From NCBI RefSeq assembly GCF_020723905.1, contig NZ_DYHZ01000002.1:248001-312000 (forward strand): a DNA stretch of 64,000 bases, written 5' to 3'. The translations under genes and the position numbers were made by a program. This DNA comes from Anaerolinea thermophila (GTDB lineage: Bacteria > Chloroflexota > Anaerolineae > Anaerolineales > Anaerolineaceae). The notes below the pieces were generated by a model. It did no database searches. It had not been told where the DNA came from and saw only the letters and a program-made list of their open reading frames with translations. Positions 43,836 to 50,904 of this stretch are shown piece after piece; the stretch's first letter is position 1; each line of letters begins with the position of its first letter.

Positions 43836-45632
43836 TTATGATTTGCGCTGTGCGTGCAGACGGGCGCGTTCTTCCTCAACAATGCTGGCATCCAGTTTCT
43901 TGAAGAGCGGTTGCGGCGCCTGCAGGGGTTGCCCTGCCTGCAACTGGCTGGGCTCCCACCTGCCGGAAGCATCGTCGGGGTCGTAAAGCAACACGGTATG
44001 CTCGCCCAGGCTGTCCTGCACCGTTCGGGTGGCCTGTTTGCCGAACAGCGGCTTCTCATACCCGAAGTACTGATGCAGTTTCTCACTGCTGAAGGGCAGG
44101 AAAGGCGACAGCAGGATGGAAAGGCTGTCAATACAGCGCAGGGCGGTGTAGATAGCGCGCGCCGCCGCCTGCCGATCGGTCTTGATTTCCTTCCACGGCG
44201 CGGTCTGATCCAGATAGCGGTTGACCTCCGTTGCCAGCGCCATGGCAGTGCCCAGGGCATTGCGCAGATGCACGGCTTCCAGTTCCGCGCTCACGCTCTC
44301 AAAACCGGCTTCCACCCTGCGCAGTATGTCCTCATCCAGAGCGGTCAGAGGACCGGGGTCAGGCACCTTGCCCTCGAAGTGCTTGACAGCAAACGAGAGC
44401 ACCCGGTTTGCCAGATTGCCCCATGTAGCCACCAGTTCATCGTTGTTGCGCTTGTAAAAATCTTCCCAGTCCCAGTCGGTATCGCGCATCTCCGGCATGT
44501 TGACGGTGAGGTAGTAGCGCAGAGGATCCGGATCGTAACGGGAGAGGAAATCGTGTCCCCACACCGCCCAGTTTCGGCTGCCGGAGATTTTATCGCCTTC
44601 CAGATTCATGAACTGGTTGGCGGGCACATCGTAGGGCAGGACCAGTTTCTGTCCTTTCTCTCCGGTGAAAATTTCCATGAAGGTTTCGCCCATTCCAAGC
44701 AGTTGTGCGGGCCACCAGGCGGCATGGAAGAAGATGTTGTCTTTCCCGATAAAGTAAATGGTGCGCGATTCGGGGTTGACCCACCAGTCTTTCCAGACAT
44801 CGCCCAGTCCGTGCAGGTTTGCCCATTCCACGGGAGCAGAGAGGTAGCCGATGACCGCCTCGAACCACACGTAGAGGCATTTCCCTTCCCAGCCTTGCAC
44901 CGGCACCGGAATGCCCCAGTCCAGATCGCGGGTGATGGGGCGGCTCTTCAGCCCCTCGCTTTCAATCTGCCCCAGCGTCTGGCGGCTGACGGTTTCCCGC
45001 CAGTAGTGCTGGCGTTCGCGCAGGAAACGGGCAACCTCCGGCTCCAGTTTGGAGAGGTCCAGGTAGTAATGCTCGGTTTCGCGCAGTTCCGGGGTGGAGC
45101 CGTCCACTTTGGAGCGCGGGTTGAGCAGTTTTTCCGGCTCCAGCACGTTTCCGCATTTATCGCACTGATCGCTGCGAGCGTGTTCATAGCCGCAAAGGTA
45201 GCAGGTGCCTTCGATATAACGGTCGGGCAGGAAACGGTTCAGTGCGGGTGAGTACCACTGCGGGCGGGTTTCGGTGTACAGGTAACCGTTCTTCAGCAGG
45301 GCAAGGAAGACGCTCTGTGCTACCTTGAAGTGATTTTCAGTGTGCGTGGTGGTAAAGAGGTCGTAGGTCAACCCGCATTTCTGGAATAAATCCAGGAAGG
45401 ATTCGTGGAAGCGTTTATAAACTTCTTCGACGGGTTTCCCCTCGGCATCGGCGCGCAGGGTGACCGGAGTGCCGTGCGAGTCGGTGCCAGAGACCATCAG
45501 CACACGATTGCCTTTGAGGCGGTGGTAACGGGCGACGATATCCGCCGGCAGGTACGCGCCGGTGATGTTACCAACGTGAATTTCCGCGTTGGCATAGGGC
45601 CAGGCAACAGCAACCAGAACAGGAGTGGACAT
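43836..45632 (-). CDS. metG: Methionyl-tRNA synthetase
   Basis: The 598-residue class I synthetase has AWPYANAEIHVGNI (HIGH region, ~9-22), a zinc knuckle with CYLCGYEHARSDQCDKCG (~143-160) and the Trp/Tyr methionine pocket. Its catalytic loop near ~347 reads DKISGSRN rather than the usual KMSKS. The anticodon-binding helical bundle follows (~400-540). No C-terminal EMAP/tRBD dimerisation domain is present. It charges initiator and elongator tRNA-Met. The ATG is preceded by GAGG at 8 bases. The leader upstream carries a Met-rich reading frame and a terminator, suggesting attenuation control. Loss of the second lysine of KMSKS is odd but the rest of the enzyme looks intact. Confidence 0.96.
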   Translation of the reverse strand: MSTPVLVAVAWPYANAEIHVGNITGAYLPADIVARYHRLKGNRVLMVSGTDSHGTPVTLRADAEGKPVEEVYKRFHESFLDLFQKCGLTYDLFTTTHTENHFKVAQSVFLALLKNGYLYTETRPQWYSPALNRFLPDRYIEGTCYLCGYEHARSDQCDKCGNVLEPEKLLNPRSKVDGSTPELRETEHYYLDLSKLEPEVARFLRERQHYWRETVSRQTLGQIESEGLKSRPITRDLDWGIPVPVQGWEGKCLYVWFEAVIGYLSAPVEWANLHGLGDVWKDWWVNPESRTIYFIGKDNIFFHAAWWPAQLLGMGETFMEIFTGEKGQKLVLPYDVPANQFMNLEGDKISGSRNWAVWGHDFLSRYDPDPLRYYLTVNMPEMRDTDWDWEDFYKRNNDELVATWGNLANRVLSFAVKHFEGKVPDPGPLTALDEDILRRVEAGFESVSAELEAVHLRNALGTAMALATEVNRYLDQTAPWKEIKTDRQAAARAIYTALRCIDSLSILLSPFLPFSSEKLHQYFGYEKPLFGKQATRTVQDSLGEHTVLLYDPDDASGRWEPSQLQAGQPLQAPQPLFKKLDASIVEEERARLHAQRKS

Positions 45633-45669
45633 AAGGCAACCTCGACAAAGACGTAAATTTTTAGAAATG

Positions 45670-45739
45670 AAAACCCGGCGGGCACCGCCAGCCGGGCTGC
45701 AGGTTCGTTTCGAGGGCTACGCAGCCAGAACCGGCGGTG
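45670..45739 (-). promoter_or_regulatory. Transcription attenuator of metG
   Basis: On the minus strand the antiterminator arms CACCGCC (45739-45733) and GGCTGC (45726-45721) can pair with GGCGGTG (45689-45683) and GCAGCC (45700-45695): 13 base pairs with one internal loop. The competing terminator uses CCCGGC (45696-45691) with GCCGGG (45679-45674), an inner GGC/GCC, and a TTTT tail (45673-45670). The 5' antiterminator arm lies within the last codons of the leader peptide, so ribosome position decides which fold forms. Confidence 0.72.
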
Positions 45740-45794
45740 AGATTCGTCTCCCGCGCATCATCATGCCGCGCATGCCCATGAGCAACGTTTCCAT
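45717..45794 (-). CDS. Putative Met leader peptide of metG
   Basis: A 25-codon open frame reads METLLMGMRGMMMRGRR then ISPPVLAA and stops at TAG (45719-45717). Six of 25 residues are Met, with three in a row at codons 11-13. GAGG (45806-45803) lies 8 bases before the ATG. The promoter places the transcription start only ~14 bases upstream. Stalling at codons 11-13 would leave codons 19 onward free, which is where the antiterminator arm begins. Translation to the stop codon would cover that arm. This matches the logic of trp-type attenuation, here keyed to charged Met-tRNA. It is inferred from sequence only. Confidence 0.75.
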   Translation of the reverse strand: METLLMGMRGMMMRGRRISPPVLAA

Positions 45795-45814
45795 TGGTTC
45801 AACCTCGTGCGCGT

Positions 45815-45843
45815 ATGATAGCATAAAATTGAACTTCGGGCAA
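45815..45843 (-). promoter_or_regulatory. Promoter of the metG leader
   Basis: On the minus strand TTGCCC (45843-45838), a 17-base spacer and TATCAT (45820-45815). Expected start near 45808, directly upstream of the leader peptide's ribosome binding site. Confidence 0.7.
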
Positions 45844-45872
45844 TGAAAAAGAACTCCGATATTCTGTGCAGG

Positions 45873-46481
45873 TTATGGAGATCCCAGGGGGAGGCCCAGA
45901 CTCTGCAGCCAATCCAGAAGCGGATTGAACGCCTCGGGTCCAAAAATCAGCAGAATTGCCATGATAGCGATGAAGAGAAGTACCAGAACGATCAGGGTGT
46001 AGAAGATGAAATCGTTGTCAAAGAAGCCCTTTTCCTCTTTTTCGGCAGGTCTGGGTTCGGTGTTGCGTTCCAGGTAGGCAAATTCATCGCCTTTCTTTGG
46101 AGGAACCGGGCGGGTGGCTTCGGTAGCAATGCGGTATTCCAGCGAAGGAGAGGTTTCTTCCTCAAACACCGGCATATCCCCTCTCTCCAGGACTTGCATA
46201 TCTTCTTCCGGGAAGGGCGGTGGGGTGCCTTCGGTGATAAACGTTACCGACTGGGTTTCCATGGCTTTAAGCGCAGCGATGGCTTCCGGATCTCTGGGGT
46301 TCAGGCGCAGAACGTTATCCCAGCACTCGCGGATTTCATCCGGACTGGTGAGTACATGCGCCAGTAACCGCCAGGCATGGATGTTGTCCATATCCACGCT
46401 GAGGATGCGTTCCAGTTCACGGGCAGCGTTTTCACGGTCACCCTGTTCCAGATACATATTTGCCAGATACAGATCGCTCAT
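45873..46481 (-). CDS. TPR protein with C-terminal membrane anchor
   Basis: The 202-residue protein opens with two to three TPR-like units (LYLANMYLEQGDRENAARELERIL, in part; AWRLLAHVLTSPDEIRECWDNVLRLNPRDPEAI). A long acidic Pro-rich middle (~75-145) follows, then one transmembrane helix near ~158-182 (FYTLIVLVLLFIAIMAILLIFG). A short tail is ~20 residues. This topology suggests a cytoplasmic TPR scaffold tethered to the membrane. The partner is unknown. GGGAGGGGG precedes the ATG. It lies 38 bases downstream of the sigma factor gene and may be read from that transcript. Confidence 0.75.
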   Translation of the reverse strand: MSDLYLANMYLEQGDRENAARELERILSVDMDNIHAWRLLAHVLTSPDEIRECWDNVLRLNPRDPEAIAALKAMETQSVTFITEGTPPPFPEEDMQVLERGDMPVFEEETSPSLEYRIATEATRPVPPKKGDEFAYLERNTEPRPAEKEEKGFFDNDFIFYTLIVLVLLFIAIMAILLIFGPEAFNPLLDWLQSLGLPLGSP

Positions 46482-46519
46482 TCCCCCTCCCGGTAGTTCA
46501 GGATTTTTTGCTACCTCTA

Positions 46520-47710
46520 TTATAGATAATCTTTCAACTGTCGTGCCCGGCGTGGATGGCGTAATCTCCGCAGGGCTTTGTTTTCAATCTGGCGGATGCG
46601 TTCGCGGGTCAATCCAAATTTTTGTCCCACTTCCTCCAGGGTATAGGTGCGCCCGTTCTCCAGTCCAAAGCGCAGGCGCAGGATGCGCGCCTCGCGGGCG
46701 GGCAGGGTGTCGAGCACTTCCTGAATCTTTTCACGCAACAGGTTGGTATAGGTGGTTTGCATGGGTGAGGGTGTGACCTGATCCTCAATGAACTGTCCCA
46801 GTTCCGAATCTTCCTCGTCTTCGTTGATGGGACTTTCCAGAGAGAGCGGCAACCACGAGACGCGCATCATCCAGTCCACTTTGGAGGCTTTGACGCCAAT
46901 AGCATCAGCCAGTTCTTCGCTGGTGGGGGAGCGTCCCAGTTTTTGTTCCATCTCGTGGGTGGTGCGGTACAGGCGGCGGATGCGATCCACCATGTGCACG
47001 GGCACACGGATGGTGCGCCCCTGGTCGGCGATGGAACGGGTGATGGTCTGGCGAATCCACCAGGTGGCGTAGGTAGAAAAGCGAAAGCCGCGTTGATACT
47101 CGTATTTCTCCACGGCTTTCATCAACCCTAAATTGCCCTCCTGAATCAGGTCCAGGAATGGTACCCCTCTGCCGATGTAGCGCTTGGCGATGGAGACGAC
47201 CAGACGGGTGTTGGCTTTAATGAGGTGTTCCCGGGCGCTTTCCCCATCCTGAATCTGTGCTTCCAGTTCACTGCGGCGTTGAGGGGAGAGACGCGAACCG
47301 TTGCGGTTCAGTTCTTTCTTTGCCGCACGTCCGCGCTCGATGCGCTTTGCCAGTTCCACTTCCTCTTCGCTGGAAAGCAGCGGCACCCGCGACATCTCTT
47401 TCAGATACAGCCCTACGGTATCATCGCTGGATATACGGTTGAGGTCGAAAGTCTGCACGGGGTCTTCTTCAATGAAAGCGCCGTCAAATTCGTCTTCGGG
47501 AAAAGGGTATTCTGTTTCTTCGGTGTCGTAAATATCCACACCGTGGCGGCGCAGTGCCAGAAGGATGGCTTCAAAGCGCTCGTGATCTTCGCTGACCTTG
47601 GGATACGCTTCCATCAGATCTTCTGTGGTCAGGTATCCCTGAACGTCGGCTTTTTCTAGCAGCATTTTGAGGATCTCATTCCCCCGTTTGTTGCTTCCCG
47701 GACTTGCCAT
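46520..47710 (-). CDS. rpoD: RNA polymerase primary-type sigma factor
   Basis: The 396-residue sigma-70 factor shows region 1.2 ([18 protein letters not shown], ~95), region 2 ([31 protein letters not shown], in part; [17 protein letters not shown], ~220), region 3 (~250-310) and region 4.2 ([22 protein letters not shown], ~365, in part). A small acidic N-terminal domain (~1-90) resembles region 1.1. These features indicate a primary or closely related group 2 factor. It recognises the TTGACA/TATAAT elements found across this window. AAGGAGGG precedes the ATG. Confidence 0.93.
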   Translation of the reverse strand: MASPGSNKRGNEILKMLLEKADVQGYLTTEDLMEAYPKVSEDHERFEAILLALRRHGVDIYDTEETEYPFPEDEFDGAFIEEDPVQTFDLNRISSDDTVGLYLKEMSRVPLLSSEEEVELAKRIERGRAAKKELNRNGSRLSPQRRSELEAQIQDGESAREHLIKANTRLVVSIAKRYIGRGVPFLDLIQEGNLGLMKAVEKYEYQRGFRFSTYATWWIRQTITRSIADQGRTIRVPVHMVDRIRRLYRTTHEMEQKLGRSPTSEELADAIGVKASKVDWMMRVSWLPLSLESPINEDEEDSELGQFIEDQVTPSPMQTTYTNLLREKIQEVLDTLPAREARILRLRFGLENGRTYTLEEVGQKFGLTRERIRQIENKALRRLRHPRRARQLKDYL

Positions 47711-47821
47711 AATCCAGACCCTCCTTGCGATGACAACCCCCGGTAATCCTTGGATGTCATTCTTCCGTGATCGGTAACGATTCGCAGACTAAACGATGTT
47801 CATGGCTTTGGGTTGCATGAA

Positions 47822-48301
47822 TCAGACCTGTGATGGAAGAATCGAGTGCTCGCAGAGGCGGAGATTGAGGTTCTCTCCACACACCGGACATAACCCCTTA
47901 CAATCAGGACGACACACCGGCGAGATCGGAATCTCCAGAATCAGATACTCCCTTACCAGAGGCTCCAGTTCGATGTTGCCATTTTCAGGAAACAGCAGGT
48001 TGGATTCGGTAAGGGAACGGCGACTGAAGGCATACAGTTCACTGAACACCGTATGCAAAAACTGCGGAAATGGAGAGAGACAGCGCACACACTCCACTTC
48101 TGTGTATCCATTGAAATCGCACTGTGCCAGAATGCCCTGCGGCGTGCGGCTTACCCGTAACAAACCGTTGAACTCGGTGACCAGAAAATCCTGTTCCAGT
48201 TGTACAATGGGAAATTCGAAGTGAATATCCCGGCTGTAACCAACAGGGGCATTGAGCAGGAAACCAACATTAACGCGGAGTGGGTGTCTAGGAAGATTCA
48301 C
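47822..48301 (-). CDS. YceD-family (DUF177) protein
   Basis: The 159-residue protein starts at a GTG and has the DUF177 features: a beta-rich first half and ECVRCLSPFPQFLHTVFSELYAFSRR (~72, in part). The C-terminal motif ISPVCRPDCKGLCPVCGENLN (~128-148, in part) has four cysteines that probably bind zinc. In many bacteria yceD precedes rpmF (L32) and links to 23S rRNA metabolism. Here no L32 gene follows; the primary sigma factor gene does instead, 111 bases downstream. It is probably the first gene of a yceD-rpoD-TPR transcript. Confidence 0.82.
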   Translation of the reverse strand: MNLPRHPLRVNVGFLLNAPVGYSRDIHFEFPIVQLEQDFLVTEFNGLLRVSRTPQGILAQCDFNGYTEVECVRCLSPFPQFLHTVFSELYAFSRRSLTESNLLFPENGNIELEPLVREYLILEIPISPVCRPDCKGLCPVCGENLNLRLCEHSILPSQV

Positions 48302-48339
48302 AGGTGGCGATTAGGTAGAGGTTATAATAATACAAAAGC

Positions 48340-48368
48340 ATTATAGCATGTACGTATAGCCAAGTCAA
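48340..48368 (-). promoter_or_regulatory. Strong promoter of the yceD-rpoD transcript
   Basis: On the minus strand TTGACT (48368-48363), a 17-base spacer and a perfect TATAAT (48345-48340). Confidence 0.85.
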
Positions 48369-48369
48369 G

Positions 48370-48393
48370 TTTTTATGATTTTTATCATAAAAA
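48370..48393. repeat. AT-rich perfect inverted repeat at the yceD/rdgB divergence
   Basis: TTTTTATGAT (48370-48379) and ATCATAAAAA (48384-48393) are perfect inverted repeats around TTTT. The element abuts the -35 box of the yceD promoter and lies just upstream of the rdgB ribosome binding site. It could be an operator or an mRNA hairpin. Confidence 0.55.
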
Positions 48394-48405
48394 ATCGAGG
48401 TTCAT

Positions 48406-49008
48406 GTGACAAAACTGCTCATTGCTTCAACCAATCGTGGAAAACTGCGCGAATTTCAAGAGATCCTTTCCGGAGAGCCGTATGATCTGTTTTTGCCTGC
48501 GGATCTGGGGATTGCCTTAACGGTTGAGGAAACCGGCACGACCTATCGGGAAAACGCTGCGTTGAAAGCCCGTGCCTATGCACAGGCAAGCGGCTTAATC
48601 ACCCTGAGCGACGATTCCGGGCTGGAGGTGCAGGCTCTGGGCGGTGCCCCTGGTCTGCATTCGGCGCGTTACGCTCCCCAAACAGGCGCAACCGATGCCG
48701 ATCGCCGCGCTTACCTGCTGGAGAATTTGCGTGGGAAGCCTCGTCCATGGCTGGCGCGCTTTGTCTGTACCGTTGCCATTGCCACCCCGCAGGGTGAGAT
48801 TTTCTTCACCGAGGGGGAATGCCCGGGGGAGATCATCCCTGAGGAACGTGGCACTCATGGCTTTGGCTATGACCCCATTTTCTATTTCCCTGAACGGGGT
48901 ATGACCATGGCAGAACTGCCTCCGGAAGAGAAAAATCGCATCAGCCACCGTGCGCGGGCGGTGATGGCGGCTGTACCCATCCTTCGGCAATTGCTGGCAA
49001 AGGGTTAA
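48406..49008 (+). CDS. rdgB: Non-canonical purine NTP pyrophosphatase (RdgB/HAM1)
   Basis: The 200-residue protein has the family landmarks: IASTNRGKLREFQEIL (~4-19), SDDSGLEVQALGGAPGLHSARY (~65-86, in part), GECPGEIIPEERGTHGFGYDPIF (~140-160, in part) and the C-terminal ISHRARAVM. It hydrolyses dITP, XTP and similar NTPs to keep them out of DNA. The GTG start follows GAGG at 5 bases. An ATG two bases before it is followed at once by TGA, a start-stop pair that overlaps the GTG and may affect initiation. The gene is divergent from yceD. Confidence 0.95.
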   Translation: MTKLLIASTNRGKLREFQEILSGEPYDLFLPADLGIALTVEETGTTYRENAALKARAYAQASGLITLSDDSGLEVQALGGAPGLHSARYAPQTGATDADRRAYLLENLRGKPRPWLARFVCTVAIATPQGEIFFTEGECPGEIIPEERGTHGFGYDPIFYFPERGMTMAELPPEEKNRISHRARAVMAAVPILRQLLAKG

Positions 49009-50768
49009 GCCCGCACCCGTCCGTGCAGGCGATCCATGGCTTCTTCAGTGAGGGGGATGAAGACGCGAATGCGCGTGCCTTTTCCGGGAGCCGAGTCGAC
49101 CCGCAGGAGCCCGTTTACCAGATCGGCGCGTTCACGGAGATTGATCATGCCCAGACTGCCGCGCCGTTCGTACGAGCCCATCACTTCGTTAACGTTGAAG
49201 CCTTTGCCGTTGTCGCTGATTTCCAGGCCGATGATATCGGTGTAGTTGGTCACGAATTTCAGCCGCACGGTGATTTGACTGGCTTCAGCATGTTTACGGG
49301 CATTGTTGACGGCTTCCTCGCAGAGATAAAACACAACCGTTTGCTGGGTGGAATCCAGCGCAGAGATGGCGGCAGAGTCCACATCCAGCACCACATTCTG
49401 CTGGTACAGGTCGCGCATCTTTTCTGCCATGGCTTTAAGGGCAGATTCCAGCCCTTCGCTTTCCAGCACCAGTGGGCGCAGGGTGAAGAGCATATGGCGA
49501 ATCTCCTGCGTGGTGCGCCGCGCCAGATCTTCGATTTTTGCCAGTTCTTCTTCGGCGGCGGCAGGGTTCTGGCGCAGTAACCTTCGGGCGATGTTCAGTC
49601 GCATGGCAATCGAAGAGATGGACTGGGTGGGTCCATCGTGCAAATCGCGCGCCAGTTTGCGCTGGGCTTCTTCCTGTGTTTGCACGATGCGCTCTTTTTC
49701 TTCCTGCAGGTCGGCAAACAAACGGGCATTTTGAATGGCAATGACCGCCTGGTGCCCCACGATCATCAGGTATTCTACCCGTTCGGGGGTGAAGAAGTGG
49801 CTCTCCGGGTGGGCAAAGAGCAGAATACCGTACACGTTCATGCCCCGCAACAGGGGGATGATCAGGAAAGACTGACAGGCATGCAGGGCAACCAGTTCGC
49901 ACAGTTCCGGGTCTTCGCAGGGACCGTTATGAATTTGCGGTTCACCGCTCTGAAGTGCCTCCCGAAGCATGCCTTCCCGGGCGGCAAGGGGGAGATTCTG
50001 GTCGCGCAGGGGAAAGCCCTGCCCGACCACGTAGCGCAGGGTATGATCCTCGAACAGGAAGAAAGCCGCCAGCAAGCGGGTTCCCTCGGCTTCGCTGAGC
50101 CCCATTGCCTTGATGCCTGCCTGGATACCTACCTCCAGTACCGTTTTGTAGTTGAAAGTGGAACTGAAGGTTTCAATCATGTCAAAAAAGGCTTTCAGGC
50201 GTTCGCGTTCCTGCCGCTGGATGGCTGTTTCGCTGTCCCGCTGTTTGCGCACCAGTTCGCGGTAGGTGGTGCGCAGTCGTTTCATGAGGGGCAAACTCAA
50301 GACGCCAAAAACCAGCCCAATGGCAAGATTCAACCCTGCCAGAAGTTCGACTACCAGCGGGTTGAACTGACTGGGAAAGAGGAAGTACAGGAAGCCCGTT
50401 TCCAGCCCCGCCGTTAAAATGGCGATCAGCAATGCGCCGCGCAGTTCGAAATACATGGCAGAAGGGGCAATTGCCAGTACGCCCACCCACTGAATGGGAG
50501 TGGTGGCTGAACCGGTTAGCCCAAAGAGCGCCATGCTGATAACCAGATCTACCAGGGTGTTCAGGGTACGGTGAGCGGGCAGACGCTGGTTGAATACCGC
50601 CAGCACGGTCATCACCAGATTCCACAACAGCGATCCTGCCAGCAATGCCAGCGGAAGCCACTGTCCATCCATGTGCAGGATGAGCGAGAATGCCAGAGCG
50701 ACAATTGCCATCCAGCGGAAGGTAATGGCAAACCAGTCGGCAAGATAGGGAAAATCTGCCCGTTTCAT
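49005..50768 (-). CDS. GAF-domain sensor histidine kinase, NarL-type
   Basis: This 587-residue kinase has five to six hydrophobic helices (~15-165), a coiled linker and a GAF domain (~205-355). A HisKA_3 dimerisation helix follows with RKLARDLHDGPTQSISSIAMRL (~370-391, in part; phospho-His in LHDG). It ends with an HATPase_c domain (FYLCEEAVNNARKHAEA, ~480; LEISDNGKGFNV, ~515; GMINLRERADL). Such kinases normally pair with a LuxR/NarL response regulator, but none is adjacent, so it is an orphan here. The ATG lies 10 bases after TATGAT, giving at most a 3-base leader. Its stop overlaps rdgB by 4 bases in a convergent arrangement. Confidence 0.93.
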   Translation of the reverse strand: MKRADFPYLADWFAITFRWMAIVALAFSLILHMDGQWLPLALLAGSLLWNLVMTVLAVFNQRLPAHRTLNTLVDLVISMALFGLTGSATTPIQWVGVLAIAPSAMYFELRGALLIAILTAGLETGFLYFLFPSQFNPLVVELLAGLNLAIGLVFGVLSLPLMKRLRTTYRELVRKQRDSETAIQRQERERLKAFFDMIETFSSTFNYKTVLEVGIQAGIKAMGLSEAEGTRLLAAFFLFEDHTLRYVVGQGFPLRDQNLPLAAREGMLREALQSGEPQIHNGPCEDPELCELVALHACQSFLIIPLLRGMNVYGILLFAHPESHFFTPERVEYLMIVGHQAVIAIQNARLFADLQEEKERIVQTQEEAQRKLARDLHDGPTQSISSIAMRLNIARRLLRQNPAAAEEELAKIEDLARRTTQEIRHMLFTLRPLVLESEGLESALKAMAEKMRDLYQQNVVLDVDSAAISALDSTQQTVVFYLCEEAVNNARKHAEASQITVRLKFVTNYTDIIGLEISDNGKGFNVNEVMGSYERRGSLGMINLRERADLVNGLLRVDSAPGKGTRIRVFIPLTEEAMDRLHGRVRA

Positions 50769-50777
50769 ACCGATTCA

Positions 50778-50783
50778 ATCATA
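50778..50783 (-). promoter_or_regulatory. -10 element of the histidine kinase gene
   Basis: TATGAT on the minus strand ends 10 bases before the ATG at 50768, giving a nearly leaderless mRNA. Confidence 0.4.
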
Positions 50784-50850
50784 CCCCGAAAATGGCAGCA
50801 GGAATACCAGAATCTTAACAATTGCCTTTCAATTTCCTAACAGGATAGAG

Positions 50851-50880
50851 AAGCCCTGCGGATTGAGGTACGCAGGGCTT
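50851..50880 (-). terminator. Hairpin after clpC
   Basis: AAGCCCTGCG (50851-50860) and CGCAGGGCTT (50871-50880) form a perfect 10-bp stem 25 bases after the clpC stop. The minus-strand tail is only moderately T-rich (CTCTATCC), so termination may be incomplete. Confidence 0.65.
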
Positions 50881-50904
50881 TTAAAAACAACCGTTTTTTC
50901 TATT

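Noticed and set aside
45670-45808. metG leader as a T-box or SAM riboswitch
   Set aside because: No T-box antiterminator core, specifier stem or S-box motifs are found; the leader is too short for either.
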